From the NCBI RefSeq assembly GCF_900115135.1, contig NZ_FOVK01000002.1, forward strand, positions 70,512 through 134,511: a stretch of DNA of 64,000 nt, read 5' to 3'. Shown here one piece after another: positions 8,295 through 16,713 of this stretch. The translations under genes and the position numbers were made by a program. The notes under the pieces are model-generated. The model had not been told where the DNA came from. It worked only from the letters and a program-made list of their open reading frames with translations, and did no database searches. Numbering within the stretch: the first letter of the stretch is position 1; each line of letters begins with the position of its first letter. The DNA comes from Proteiniclasticum ruminis (GTDB lineage Bacteria > Bacillota > Clostridia > Clostridiales > Clostridiaceae).

Positions 8295-8678
8295 CTACTC
8301 CATGGGCATGTATCCGATGACTTCGGAGGTGGTGCTGTCACAAACAATTACTGCAAAGTCAAAGCCGGATCTGTCCCCAAGGGTGATGATCCAGTCTGTA
8401 GTGTCCACCGCACTCTCTTCTGCTTTGCCGCTGTCAGTATACACAGATTGCCAGGTGTTTTCCTCTGCAGTATCTATTTTGATCAGGCTTTTATCGATCC
8501 TGTCTTTTGAGGCAAGCTCAGAGTTTTTTATATACGCTATACTGTTTTCTACTGCTTTTTGCTGTTCAGAGGACAAGGAAGTTTGAGGATCAGTTTCAAT
8601 GGAAGCCTTCTTGGCAGAGCATCCAACCAGTGTGAAAAGTATCAGTAGAACCAGAGGTATGATCCAATATTTTTTCAT
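8295..8678 (-). CDS. Putative lipoprotein
   Basis: 127 residues from the ATG at 8678, chosen for GGGAGGAT 4 nt upstream rather than the further ATG at 8720. MKKYWIIPLVLLILFTLVGC is a lipoprotein signal peptide with lipobox LVGC, so the mature protein is anchored to the outer face of the membrane at Cys20. The remaining ~107 residues contain a C-terminal stretch (TDWIITLGDRSGFDFAVIVC, then GYMPME) that looks like a small alpha/beta domain of unknown function. Confidence 0.75.
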   Translation of the reverse strand: MKKYWIIPLVLLILFTLVGCSAKKASIETDPQTSLSSEQQKAVENSIAYIKNSELASKDRIDKSLIKIDTAEENTWQSVYTDSGKAEESAVDTTDWIITLGDRSGFDFAVIVCDSTTSEVIGYMPME

Positions 8679-8831
8679 GAAAATCCTCCCATTTGTTAGA
8701 ATAATGCTATGTATAATCATAGATAAAAGTGTTTAAAATATAGTCAGTTTACTAAATTGTAAATCTATTATATGGAATCTTTCTTTCGGTGTAAAGAAAG
8801 TTATCAGAGGGCAGAGGATGGGAATTATATA

Positions 8832-8871
8832 AATAGCCTCCATCTGAGCTTTTATACTCTAGATGGAGGCT
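8832..8871 (-). terminator. Hairpin after the zinc permease gene
   Basis: AGCCTCCATCT pairs with AGATGGAGGCT 8 nt after the permease stop codon. The T-tract is interrupted (TATTTATAT), so this terminator is weaker than others here. Confidence 0.7.
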
Positions 8872-8879
8872 GCATGGTT

Positions 8880-9671
8880 TTATTTATTGAATGGATTGAT
8901 GAGTAATGAAATCACCATGGTGATCACAGAAAGAAGAGCAATGGTTCCTCCGGGAGCACTGTCCAAGGTATAAGAAAGAATCAGACCTAAAAGCACATCA
9001 ATGAGTCCCACAGCAATGCTGAGAAAAAGCGTATGCTTAAAGCCTTTTTTGAACTGCATGGCGGTGGCCACGGGCAGTACAATGAGGGAAGAGATTACGA
9101 GCACACCGGTGATGCGGATGGACACCGCAATGGACAGTCCCATGAGAAGGGCAAAAATATAATTGACCCGTTTCACCTTGATGTTGATGATGTGAGCACC
9201 GTCCTCATCAAAAGTGGTATAAATCAGTTCATGATAGTAATAATATACGGTTCCCACGGTGACTAGAGCCACAAGAAGCACAAGATAAAGATCCTGGCGG
9301 GTGACCGTGAGGATGCTGCCAAAAAGGTACTGGTTGATGTTGGTGTTTGCCTGACCGCTGGAAACCAGAACAATGGCAATACCAACAGATAAGGTCAGCA
9401 CCACAGACATGAGGATCTCTGCATACCGCTTGAAGCGGTCCCTTAAGAACTCAATGAGTAAAGCAGCCAGAGCTGTGAAGATCACTGAGGAGAGGGTGGG
9501 GCTTAAGCCAGCTACAATCCCGATGGCAACTCCTGCCAGAGACGAGTGGGCCAGGGTGTCTCCCATCATGGAGTAGCGGCGGAGCACCAGGAAAATGCCG
9601 ATGATGGGACTTAAGATGGCCACCAGGGCGCCTGCCATGAGGGCATTTTGCATAAATGGATAAGAAAGCAT
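8880..9671 (-). CDS. znuB: Metal (zinc-type) ABC transporter permease
   Basis: A 263-residue ABC-3 family permease with about eight membrane segments. Family features are YSMMGDTLAHSSLAGVAIG near the N-terminus and LLIEFLRDRFKRYAE as the coupling region. With the ATPase encoded just upstream (adjacent start/stop at 9671) and the divergent His-rich binding protein, it forms a ZnuABC/AdcABC importer. Zinc is favoured over manganese because of the His-rich loop of the binding protein. The start ATG overlaps the end of the ATPase gene, suggesting translational coupling. Confidence 0.9.
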   Translation of the reverse strand: MLSYPFMQNALMAGALVAILSPIIGIFLVLRRYSMMGDTLAHSSLAGVAIGIVAGLSPTLSSVIFTALAALLIEFLRDRFKRYAEILMSVVLTLSVGIAIVLVSSGQANTNINQYLFGSILTVTRQDLYLVLLVALVTVGTVYYYYHELIYTTFDEDGAHIINIKVKRVNYIFALLMGLSIAVSIRITGVLVISSLIVLPVATAMQFKKGFKHTLFLSIAVGLIDVLLGLILSYTLDSAPGGTIALLSVITMVISLLINPFNK

Positions 9672-10366
9672 CAGAACTCCTCCTTCCGGAAGACCAGCAT
9701 ATTGTCCACGTCTTCGTGCTGAATATTTCTCTTGTAGGTTTTGATGTCATAAAGGACACCGATATTGTCCCCCATACGGATGATGAAGTCGGAGTTGTGG
9801 ATGGCAGCGGAGATGTTGTGCTCAACAGTGAGAATGGTGACCCCTTTCTCCCGGAGCCCTTTGAGGATCTTCCGCACTTCTTTCTGGCTTCTGATGTCCA
9901 TCCCAGTGGAGGGCTCATCGAGAATGAGAAGCTCGGGGTTTCCTAAAAGAGCACGTCCAATGAACACTCTTTGGGTCTGCCCTCCAGAAAGATTCCCCAC
10001 CAGAGATTTTTTGTATTCCAGCATGGAGACTTCCTCCAGGCATTCGTCAATTCTTTTGTTGTCTTTGATTCCTAAGGCACGAAGGTGGGTTTTGTAGACC
10101 TCTTCCACGGTGATGGGAAACTGCTTGTTGAAAGTCTCCATCTTCTGGGGCACATAGCCTACGGATTTTGCATGGATCTTCACCTGACCTTTCAGGGGCT
10201 TTAAAAGACCCACCACCAGCTTGATCATGGTGGATTTTGCGGATCCGTTTTCTCCGATGACTGAGATCAGCTGCCCACCGGGGATAGTCATATTGAGGTC
10301 TTTGATGAGATAAGGCTCTTCTCCGGTGTAGGAGAAGGATAAGTTACTAATTTCAATCATTTTCAT
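9671..10366 (-). CDS. znuC: Metal (zinc-type) ABC transporter ATP-binding protein
   Basis: A 231-residue ABC ATPase with Walker A GENGSAKST (an Ala replaces the usual second Gly of GxxGxGKS), signature LSGGQTQRVFIGRAL, Walker B LLILDEPSTGMD and switch motif VEHN. It energises the permease at 8880-9671. The unusual GSAKST loop keeps the Lys and Ser. GGAGTGAATGAAA precedes ATG 10366. It is transcribed from a promoter overlapping that of the binding-protein gene. Confidence 0.9.
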   Translation of the reverse strand: MKMIEISNLSFSYTGEEPYLIKDLNMTIPGGQLISVIGENGSAKSTMIKLVVGLLKPLKGQVKIHAKSVGYVPQKMETFNKQFPITVEEVYKTHLRALGIKDNKRIDECLEEVSMLEYKKSLVGNLSGGQTQRVFIGRALLGNPELLILDEPSTGMDIRSQKEVRKILKGLREKGVTILTVEHNISAAIHNSDFIIRMGDNIGVLYDIKTYKRNIQHEDVDNMLVFRKEEF

Positions 10367-10391
10367 TCACTCCAGTTTTTGTTCACAACTT

Positions 10392-10420
10392 AATATAGTA
10401 CAAAAAAAAGCCGTTGACAA
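10392..10420 (-). promoter_or_regulatory. Promoter of znuCB
   Basis: On the minus strand TTGTCA (10420-10415) and TATATT (10397-10392) are 17 bp apart. The -35 shares five base pairs with the -35 of the opposite promoter at 10414-10419. Confidence 0.7.
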
Positions 10421-10442
10421 TGTATATTTCTTAGTATATTAT
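10414..10442 (+). promoter_or_regulatory. Promoter of znuA
   Basis: TTGACA (10414-10419) and TATTAT (10437-10442) are 17 bp apart. Confidence 0.8.
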
Positions 10443-10451
10443 ACTCATGGA

Positions 10452-10466
10452 TGCGAATCATTTGCA
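10452..10466. promoter_or_regulatory. Zur/Fur-like 7-1-7 operator
   Basis: TGCGAATCATTTGCA is a 7-1-7 inverted repeat with one mismatch. It has the AATnATT core and outer TGC/GCA of Fur-superfamily boxes and lies at about the znuA transcription start. The sequence differs from iron boxes in its GC outer bases, as expected for a zinc regulator. Confidence 0.6.
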
Positions 10467-10485
10467 ACAACTGGAGGATAAATAG

Positions 10486-11454
10486 ATGAAAAAAAGATTA
10501 ATCGGACTGATTGCGGCAGTTTCTGTCATGGCTTTTATGGCTGGATGCCAGGCAGAGCCCAAAACTGAAACACCAGCAGAAGAAGGTCCAGCCGTGGAGA
10601 ACCCTGAGGAACCAACCATCGAGAAGCTTAAAGTAGCAACCACCATACATCCTGTCAATGAAGTGGTGCGAATCGTCGGCGGAGACTATGTGGACACCTG
10701 GAAGATTGTGCCAGAAGGAGCGGAAGCCCACGATTTTGAACCCACCATCAAAGATATGGGAGAACTTTCCACAGTGAAGTTTCTTTTCATGAATGGCCTT
10801 GGCATGGAGCCTTGGGTAGAGAAAGCGGTAGAGAATTCTGGGAATAAAGATCTCTCTGTCATTGATCTTTCAGAAGGCGTTTCTCTCATCACCATCGAAG
10901 GCGATGATCATGACCACGATCATGAAGAAGAAGACCACAGCCACGACCATGGAGAGTTTGATCCTCATATCTGGCTGTCCATTGATGCTCTCATCACCAT
11001 GGCAGAACATGTGAAGGAAGAGCTGACCGTGCTTGTTCCGGAAGGTGCAGAAACCTTTGAGGCGAATCTTGAGGCTTTTAAGAAAGAGGCTGTGACATTG
11101 AAAGAGACCTATCAGGAGAAATTCAAGGCGCATGAAGGAAAAGCCTTTGTCACAGGACATGCGGCATTTGGCTATATGACAAGAGAAATGGGACTTCAGC
11201 AGAAGGCCATCGAGGGTCCTTTCCAGGAAGGAGAGCCTACCCCAAAGAAGCTGCAGGATCTCATTGATTTTGTGAAGGCGGAGAACATCACCACCATTTT
11301 CCTCGAGGAGGCAGCCTCACCGAAGGTGTCTGAAACTTTGGCAAGAGAGACCGGAGGAAAGACCGTAACCATCAATGCTTTGGAAGCAGAAGGAGATCTT
11401 CTTCTCAATCTGGAGGACATCTACAAAAAAGTGCTGGAAAGTTTTGAAGGCTGA
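10486..11454 (+). CDS. znuA: Zinc ABC transporter substrate-binding lipoprotein
   Basis: A 322-residue cluster A-I binding protein. The signal peptide ends in lipobox MAGC (Cys21), followed by a Pro/Glu-rich linker. Family ligands are visible: His in TIHPVNE, His in EAHDFEPT, His in the GHAAFGY segment and an acidic residue in the C-terminal domain. Between the first two ligands and FDPHIWLS is a His/Asp/Glu-rich loop (DHDHDHEEEDHSHDHG) typical of zinc-specific ZnuA/AdcA. GGAGG lies 8 nt before the ATG. It is divergent from znuCB. Confidence 0.92.
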   Translation: MKKRLIGLIAAVSVMAFMAGCQAEPKTETPAEEGPAVENPEEPTIEKLKVATTIHPVNEVVRIVGGDYVDTWKIVPEGAEAHDFEPTIKDMGELSTVKFLFMNGLGMEPWVEKAVENSGNKDLSVIDLSEGVSLITIEGDDHDHDHEEEDHSHDHGEFDPHIWLSIDALITMAEHVKEELTVLVPEGAETFEANLEAFKKEAVTLKETYQEKFKAHEGKAFVTGHAAFGYMTREMGLQQKAIEGPFQEGEPTPKKLQDLIDFVKAENITTIFLEEAASPKVSETLARETGGKTVTINALEAEGDLLLNLEDIYKKVLESFEG

Positions 11455-11467
11455 TTCATAAGAACAG

Positions 11468-11511
11468 GCTCTGGAGAAAGAAGCTTCTTTTTCCAGAGTT
11501 TTCTTTTTTTT
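11468..11511 (+). terminator. Terminator after znuA
   Basis: CTCTGGA-GAAAGAAG pairs with CTTCTTT-TCCAGAG and is followed by TTTTCTTTTTTTT. Confidence 0.88.
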
Positions 11512-11619
11512 AGCAGTACAGAATCTTTGGAGTTTCTCATAGTTCCTTTCGGAATCAGTATAAATTCTCAATATTCTCCTTTATAATAGAGGAAGAATGT
11601 TAATTTCGGGAGGTACTTT

Positions 11620-13413
11620 ATGGCTATTGTAAAACCAAGAAATGAAATCGACCCTAAATTCAAATGGAAGCTGGAGAAGATCTACGCGTCCAATGAGGCT
11701 TTTGAAGAAGAGCTTTCTAAACTGAAGGAAGAAGCACCTGTGCTCATGAACTACAAAGAAAAGCTTCATGAAAAAGAGAGCCTTCTTTCTTATCTGAAGG
11801 ACTTTGAAAAGTACACAAGAGTTCTGGAAAAGCTCTATGCCTATGCCCACATGAAGAGCGACGAGGATACCACCAATACGGCTCAGCAGGTGATTCTATC
11901 AAAAGTGGCCCAGTACGCTGCAGAGTACAGCGCCATGGTGAGCTACTTTGTGCCAGAACTGTTATCACTGCCTGAAAGCGTCATCGAAGGCTACCTGGCT
12001 GACGAGGATCTTTCCCTCTACAAGTTCTACATTGAGTCCATCGTCAAAGAGAAACCCCATGTACTCAGTAAGGAAAAAGAAGAGCTCATGGCAACGATGT
12101 CCGATTCCTTGAACGCACCGGATGATATCTACTCCATGTTCACCAATGCGGACATGACGTTTTCTGATGTGGAGGATGGAGAAGGAACCAAACATCCTAT
12201 GACAGAAGGCAGCTACAGCATGTTCATCCAGTCCAAGGACAGAGTGCTGAGAAAGAATGCGTTCATGGAGCTGTTCGGCACCTATGGGAAGTATAGGAAT
12301 GCCATCGGCACCATGCTTTCCTCCAATATGAAGACGTTCAACCTGAAAGCGAAAGTGCGAAACTACAGTGGACCCATTGAGGCTTCCTTAAGCCCCAACA
12401 ACATTCCAGTGGCGGTATATGACAACGCTCTGGAGACCATTTCAGAGAGCGTCTCTTCTCTTCACCGTTATGTGGAGCTGAAGAAGAAGCTTCTGAAGCT
12501 GGATGAGATCCATATGTATGATCTTTATGTGCCTGTCATCGACGTGCCGGAGGAGAAGATTCCTTTTGAAGAAGGGATTGCCCTGTCACTGGAAGGACTG
12601 AAACCACTAGGGGAAGAGTATCTTTCCATTTTCAAAGAAGGTGTGGAAAATGGTTGGATTGATATTTATGAGAACAAAGGAAAGAGAAGCGGCGCATACT
12701 CCTCTGGAGCCTATGACACAGAGCCCTATATCCTTCTGAACTATCATGAGGACCTTCGGGATGTGTCCACCCTGGTCCATGAGATGGGTCACTCCATCCA
12801 CTCCTATTATTCCAGAAAGCATCAGCCTTTTGTGTATGGAGACTACACACTGTTCGTGGCGGAGGTAGCATCCACCACCAATGAGAAGCTCCTGATCCAT
12901 CATCAGATCGAAAAGGAACAGGATCCAATCAAGAAGCTGTACCTGGTGAACCAGGAACTGGAGCAGATCCGAACCACAGTGTTCCGTCAGCTGATGTTTG
13001 CGGAGTTTGAAAAAGTCACCCATGAGACCATTCAGAAAGGGACCCCTATGACAGGAGAAGACTTCTGCAGCCTTTGGATGGACCTTAATAAAAAGTACTT
13101 TGGAGAAAACATTGTGCTGGATCAGGAAATCGAAATGGAATGGGCGAGGATTCCTCATTTCTACAGAGATTTCTATGTGTATCAGTATGCCACAGGGTAT
13201 GCTGCGGCCAGTGCCTTCGCGGAGCACATCCTAAAAGAAGGAGAGCCTGCGGTGGAAAGATACCTGGGCTTCCTGAAGACCGGTGGCAGCAACTATCCTG
13301 TAGAAACCCTACAGGTGGCAGGCGTAGACATGACCAGCAAAGAACCTCTGGAAGCAACCGTGAGAAGATTCAATGTGCTTCTGGACATGCTGGAGGAGTA
13401 CCTCAATCAGTAG
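11620..13413 (+). CDS. pepF: Oligoendopeptidase F (M3 family)
   Basis: A 597-residue cytoplasmic zinc endopeptidase cleaving peptides of roughly 7-17 residues. The zinc motif HEMGH is at 387-391, with the third ligand Glu expected in the VAEVASTTNEKLL segment downstream. The C-terminal YQYATGYAAASAFAEHIL is a strong M3B signature. Length equals the family norm (~600). GGGAGGT lies 8 nt before the ATG, and a TATAAT is at 11582-11587. Monocistronic. Confidence 0.95.
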   Translation: MAIVKPRNEIDPKFKWKLEKIYASNEAFEEELSKLKEEAPVLMNYKEKLHEKESLLSYLKDFEKYTRVLEKLYAYAHMKSDEDTTNTAQQVILSKVAQYAAEYSAMVSYFVPELLSLPESVIEGYLADEDLSLYKFYIESIVKEKPHVLSKEKEELMATMSDSLNAPDDIYSMFTNADMTFSDVEDGEGTKHPMTEGSYSMFIQSKDRVLRKNAFMELFGTYGKYRNAIGTMLSSNMKTFNLKAKVRNYSGPIEASLSPNNIPVAVYDNALETISESVSSLHRYVELKKKLLKLDEIHMYDLYVPVIDVPEEKIPFEEGIALSLEGLKPLGEEYLSIFKEGVENGWIDIYENKGKRSGAYSSGAYDTEPYILLNYHEDLRDVSTLVHEMGHSIHSYYSRKHQPFVYGDYTLFVAEVASTTNEKLLIHHQIEKEQDPIKKLYLVNQELEQIRTTVFRQLMFAEFEKVTHETIQKGTPMTGEDFCSLWMDLNKKYFGENIVLDQEIEMEWARIPHFYRDFYVYQYATGYAAASAFAEHILKEGEPAVERYLGFLKTGGSNYPVETLQVAGVDMTSKEPLEATVRRFNVLLDMLEEYLNQ

Positions 13414-13420
13414 TATTAGT

Positions 13421-13449
13421 AAAGACCTTTCTTCGGAAGGGTCTTTTTT
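13421..13449 (+). terminator. Terminator after pepF
   Basis: AAAGACCTTTC, loop TTCG, GAAGGGTCTTTTTT: a compact UUCG hairpin with a T-run. Confidence 0.93.
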
Positions 13450-13514
13450 ATATTCAATTTATGGTTTTTCTAGTAGAATGAGGATAAGTTTCAACAGGGA
13501 AGGAGGGATCTGTC

Positions 13515-14492
13515 ATGATCCAGAAAGTCATCAAAGAAACCATGGATCTTCTCATTGACGGAAAAGGATTCTTTCTGGAAGAGTTTCCTTCCACAGAAGA
13601 GGATCTGCAGTTTTACCTATATACCACCATCCGGAATGGATACCTGGCGGTGATTTTTTCTAGGCTCGGAGAAGAAGAGAAGAACCATCTGGCCTTTCTG
13701 AACCATGCCCGGGGGAAGAATATGCCGGTCTATATCCTGAACATCATCTTTACAGAGGATTTGCCGGTGCCGCTGAAAAATCACATACCCAACTACTCGG
13801 AAGTCTATGTCAATGGGGATGGAGAGTTTTTTGGCCATGACGATGTGTCCCTGTCCGTGCTTTCCAAGAAGAATGTCACAGTAAAAAAATTCAGCGCCAA
13901 AGCCATGAAGGCGACCTTGACCCTGGTAGGCCTCAATGTGGTGGTGTATCTTCTCACGGCTCTGGCATCAGGAAGCTTTGACATCCGCATTGATGTGCTC
14001 ATCCGGTATGGGGCCAAGGTCAACGAGCTCATTGTGGAGGGGGAGCTTTACCGGCTCTTGACCTCTGCATTCCTTCATGGGGACTTCACCCATATTCTTT
14101 TCAACATGTATGCGCTGTTCGCACTTGGAAAAATAGTGGAGGAAGCCATGGGGACGTGGCGGTTTCTGCTGGTGTATTTTATCTCTGCCCTGGGCGGAGG
14201 AGTCATGAGTTTTCTCTTCACACCTAATGTTTCTGTGGGTGCATCCGGAGCCATATTTGGTCTGCTGGGAGCAGTGATGATGATGGCGCTTCTCGGAAAG
14301 TCCGGTGTGAACAGAAGAATGTTTCCAAGGATTCTTCTTCTTCTTTTCATCAATCTCTTTTCAGGATTCTCCGCCTCGTCCATCGACAACTTTGGACATA
14401 TCGGCGGGCTTCTTGCGGGAATTCTCGTGTCCTTTACCATCTTGCAGTTCTTCTCTGAAAAAACAGAAGAAGACAGACCACCGTTTCTCTAA
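13515..14492 (+). CDS. Rhomboid family intramembrane serine protease
   Basis: A 325-residue protein. Residues 1-120 are a soluble N-terminal domain; the rest has about seven membrane segments. The catalytic dyad is visible: Ser244 in GASGAIFG and His295 in FGHIGGLLAG. Other family motifs are LYRLLTSAFLHGDFTHILFNMYAL and the GKIVEEAMG helix. This architecture resembles B. subtilis GluP. GGAAGGAGGG precedes ATG 13515. Substrates are unknown. Confidence 0.93.
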   Translation: MIQKVIKETMDLLIDGKGFFLEEFPSTEEDLQFYLYTTIRNGYLAVIFSRLGEEEKNHLAFLNHARGKNMPVYILNIIFTEDLPVPLKNHIPNYSEVYVNGDGEFFGHDDVSLSVLSKKNVTVKKFSAKAMKATLTLVGLNVVVYLLTALASGSFDIRIDVLIRYGAKVNELIVEGELYRLLTSAFLHGDFTHILFNMYALFALGKIVEEAMGTWRFLLVYFISALGGGVMSFLFTPNVSVGASGAIFGLLGAVMMMALLGKSGVNRRMFPRILLLLFINLFSGFSASSIDNFGHIGGLLAGILVSFTILQFFSEKTEEDRPPFL

Positions 14493-14607
14493 TGATAAAT
14501 GTTAAGTTAATTGAAATCTTTTGAGACCTGGAGCCATTTGGTTGTGGAAATTGATATAATAAGACTAAGATTTCAAAAGCGATTGAATACTTGGAAGGAG
14601 ACCTTTT

Positions 14608-15696
14608 ATGAGAGTTACATCTTTTACCACAACCATGAGTGCAGAAGATATCATGTACGATCTGAAAACCCTGGTGGAGCCTCAGGTGCCTGAGCTTACC
14701 TTTACAAAGCTCACTCTGGAGGACAATTATATTGAGGTAGCGGGCACATTCCATAAAATAGTGGATATTCCCTTTCTTGCCAGAATCCGTATTGTCAGTG
14801 TGTTCCAGAACATTATGTCTTTGCGTATTGAAAGAGTGAAAGTGCTGAAAATCGGTATACCAAAGTTCATACTCAATATGGCGTCCAAAATGGCCGCGAA
14901 AAAAGCGCTGGAGATGGGGCTTGGGTATGAGAATAAAACCATCCTGGTGAACATAGACAAAGCCCTTCAGAAAGTGCCTCATGTGCATCTGGAAGTGGAT
15001 CATTTTCTCATGGAGAACGGTGTGCTTTCTCTGAGGCTGAAAGGCATAGAAGCAGATATCGAGGCCATGCAGAAAGAAGCCAATAAAGACAAGGAAGCAG
15101 AGGAAAGAAAGCAGCAGGAGATGGAAGCGGAGAAGATCCGCATCTTCAATGAGAAGCTTCAGGAGATCAGGAGAACAGAAGATTCTTACTCGGAGTTCAG
15201 AAACAAGATCATGCAGAAGGTTCCCTATGACCGGAAGAATCTTGCAAAATACGGATTCATCCTTCCGGATATGTATGCCCTTGCACTGCGGCTCATGAAA
15301 GACCAGCGGGTGACTAAGAGAGATAAAGCCATCATCGCTTTCACGTTTATGTATCCTTTGGTGCCTGTGGATTTCATCCCGAGTAAAGTGCCTGTTCTTG
15401 GAAAAGTGGATGACATTGCCATCTTCTTCTTCGGAACCAACTACATCATGAAGAAGATCCCCGTGCCAATCCTCGTGAAGCACTGGCAGGGAGATCTTGC
15501 CACACTGAAGCTTGTGAAGGACAACATAGAGACCATTCTGAACTTCACCCCGGGCAAGACCTTAAATCAGGTCTATGGCTTTGTGGATGAAAATCTAGAG
15601 AAAAGAAAACCATCATATCTGAAGGATGAGGCTTATCTTGTGGAAGCGCCCATCCCCATGGATCTGAACCCTATTTTTGATCCAGTTACAAAATAA
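14608..15696 (+). CDS. DUF1232 domain protein with novel N-terminal region
   Basis: A 362-residue protein. The C-terminal part (about 205-300) carries the DUF1232/YkvA pattern: DQRVTKRDKAIIAFTFMYPLVPVDFIPSKVPVLGKVDDIAI, with two hydrophobic helices around the conserved PVDFIP. Residues 1-150 form a mixed alpha/beta region and 150-200 a highly charged coiled coil (EANKDKEAEERKQQEMEAEK). I do not recognise the N-terminal domain. GGAGACC lies before ATG 14608, and TATAAT at 14555-14560 is a likely -10. Confidence 0.8.
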   Translation: MRVTSFTTTMSAEDIMYDLKTLVEPQVPELTFTKLTLEDNYIEVAGTFHKIVDIPFLARIRIVSVFQNIMSLRIERVKVLKIGIPKFILNMASKMAAKKALEMGLGYENKTILVNIDKALQKVPHVHLEVDHFLMENGVLSLRLKGIEADIEAMQKEANKDKEAEERKQQEMEAEKIRIFNEKLQEIRRTEDSYSEFRNKIMQKVPYDRKNLAKYGFILPDMYALALRLMKDQRVTKRDKAIIAFTFMYPLVPVDFIPSKVPVLGKVDDIAIFFFGTNYIMKKIPVPILVKHWQGDLATLKLVKDNIETILNFTPGKTLNQVYGFVDENLEKRKPSYLKDEAYLVEAPIPMDLNPIFDPVTK

Positions 15697-15709
15697 AATT
15701 AGAAGAAGT

Positions 15710-15735
15710 AAAAGGGACGCGGGCCGTCCCTTTTT
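15710..15735 (+). terminator. Terminator after the DUF1232 gene
   Basis: AAAAGGGACG, loop CGGGC, CGTCCCTTTTT. Confidence 0.9.
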
Positions 15736-15750
15736 GTCGGAGGAAGAGTC

Positions 15751-16410
15751 GTGGCGAAATATTACGCAGTGATCAACGGTCATACTATTCAGGAAGGAAT
15801 TCTCACCTCCTGGGATGCCTGCAAAAAAGAAGTTACAGGTGCAAAAGGAGTCATTTTCAAAAGCTTTCCTACCCAGGAAGAAGCCAGAGAATTTCTGAGA
15901 CTTCATGGCAAAGAGGTGCCTTTGAAGCAGGCAGATAGAATCAAAGAAAAAAATCAGGAGAAACCAGCGGAAGTCTCTTTGGAAAGCTCTCCCATTTCGG
16001 AAGCAACCATTTACGTGGACGGGAGCTATGAGCTGTCTACGGGCCGCTATGCCTATGGCATGGTGGTGGTGGAGCAGGGGGAGGAAGTGGCCTCTTTCAA
16101 AGAAGCAAGGCAGGGAGAATACAGCGCCATGAGAAATGTCGCCGGAGAAGTTCTCGGGGCTATGAAGGCCATGAGCTATGCCAAGGAACATGGATATCAG
16201 AAGCTCATCCTTTATTTTGATTATCAGGGCATTGAAAGTTGGGCTCTGGGGACCTGGAAAAGAAACAATACGTTGACCCAGGGATATCATGAGTTTTATC
16301 AGAACATGAAGAAAGATATCACTGTAAAGTTTATGAAGGTTAAAGGTCACAGTGGAGATCGGTTCAATGACCGCGCGGATGAGCTGGCGAAAAGTGCTTT
16401 TCATTCTTGA
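15751..16410 (+). CDS. rnhA: Ribonuclease H1 with hybrid-binding domain
   Basis: A 219-residue protein. The N-terminal ~50 residues (YYAVINGHTIQEGILTSWDACKKEVTGAKG, ending near REFLRLHG) are the RNase H1 hybrid-binding (viroplasmin-like) domain. The C-terminal ~135 residues are RNase HI-like with TIYVDGSYELS (first catalytic Asp), a GE motif in VAGEVLGAM, YFDYQGIE (catalytic Asp) and VKGHSGDRFNDRADELA (final His/Asp). It removes RNA from RNA-DNA hybrids. The start is GTG with GGAGGAAGAG upstream. Confidence 0.93.
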   Translation: MAKYYAVINGHTIQEGILTSWDACKKEVTGAKGVIFKSFPTQEEAREFLRLHGKEVPLKQADRIKEKNQEKPAEVSLESSPISEATIYVDGSYELSTGRYAYGMVVVEQGEEVASFKEARQGEYSAMRNVAGEVLGAMKAMSYAKEHGYQKLILYFDYQGIESWALGTWKRNNTLTQGYHEFYQNMKKDITVKFMKVKGHSGDRFNDRADELAKSAFHS

Positions 16411-16713
16411 AACTTCTAGAAATACACGGATGGGAACGAGTTGTCATTAAATAAATATAGAAAAAGGGATGGACGTGAATATCCTTGGAAGGGCCTGTGA
16501 TTAGACAGGTTCCTTCTTTTTTTTACTAAATGCCTTGATCAGAGGACGGCATCCTAGAAAATTTACAAGGTGATTTATCTTAATAGTTAACTCTCACTCA
16601 TTTTTTGTTGAGAAACTCCTAAAAAATATGTCACAAATGAATATTCTGGATTTTTTCTAGCGTGATTATATGTTATAATAAAAATATTAAAATTTGTTGT
16701 GGGAGAGATGTTT
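16411..16713. other. Intergenic region before the tandem HTH-TPR genes
   Basis: It contains the rnhA terminator and an AT-rich stretch. An extended -10 (TGT TATAAT, 16671-16679) precedes the HTH-TPR genes and has no good -35, suggesting activator dependence. I see no small peptide gene or RNA here. Confidence 0.6.
16488..16524 (+). terminator. Terminator after rnhA
   Basis: GAAGG-CCTGT pairs with ACAGG-TCCTTC across ATTAG-type loop bases and is followed by T8. Confidence 0.85.

Noticed and set aside
14434-15483. A 349-codon minus-strand frame across the DUF1232 gene
   Set aside because: His/Phe/Leu-rich composition typical of an antisense shadow; the sense strand has a recognised domain and a ribosome binding site.
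16411-16713. Signalling propeptide gene for the HTH-TPR regulators
   Set aside because: No short ORF with a signal peptide or hydrophobic N-terminus is found here or between 19263 and 19350.
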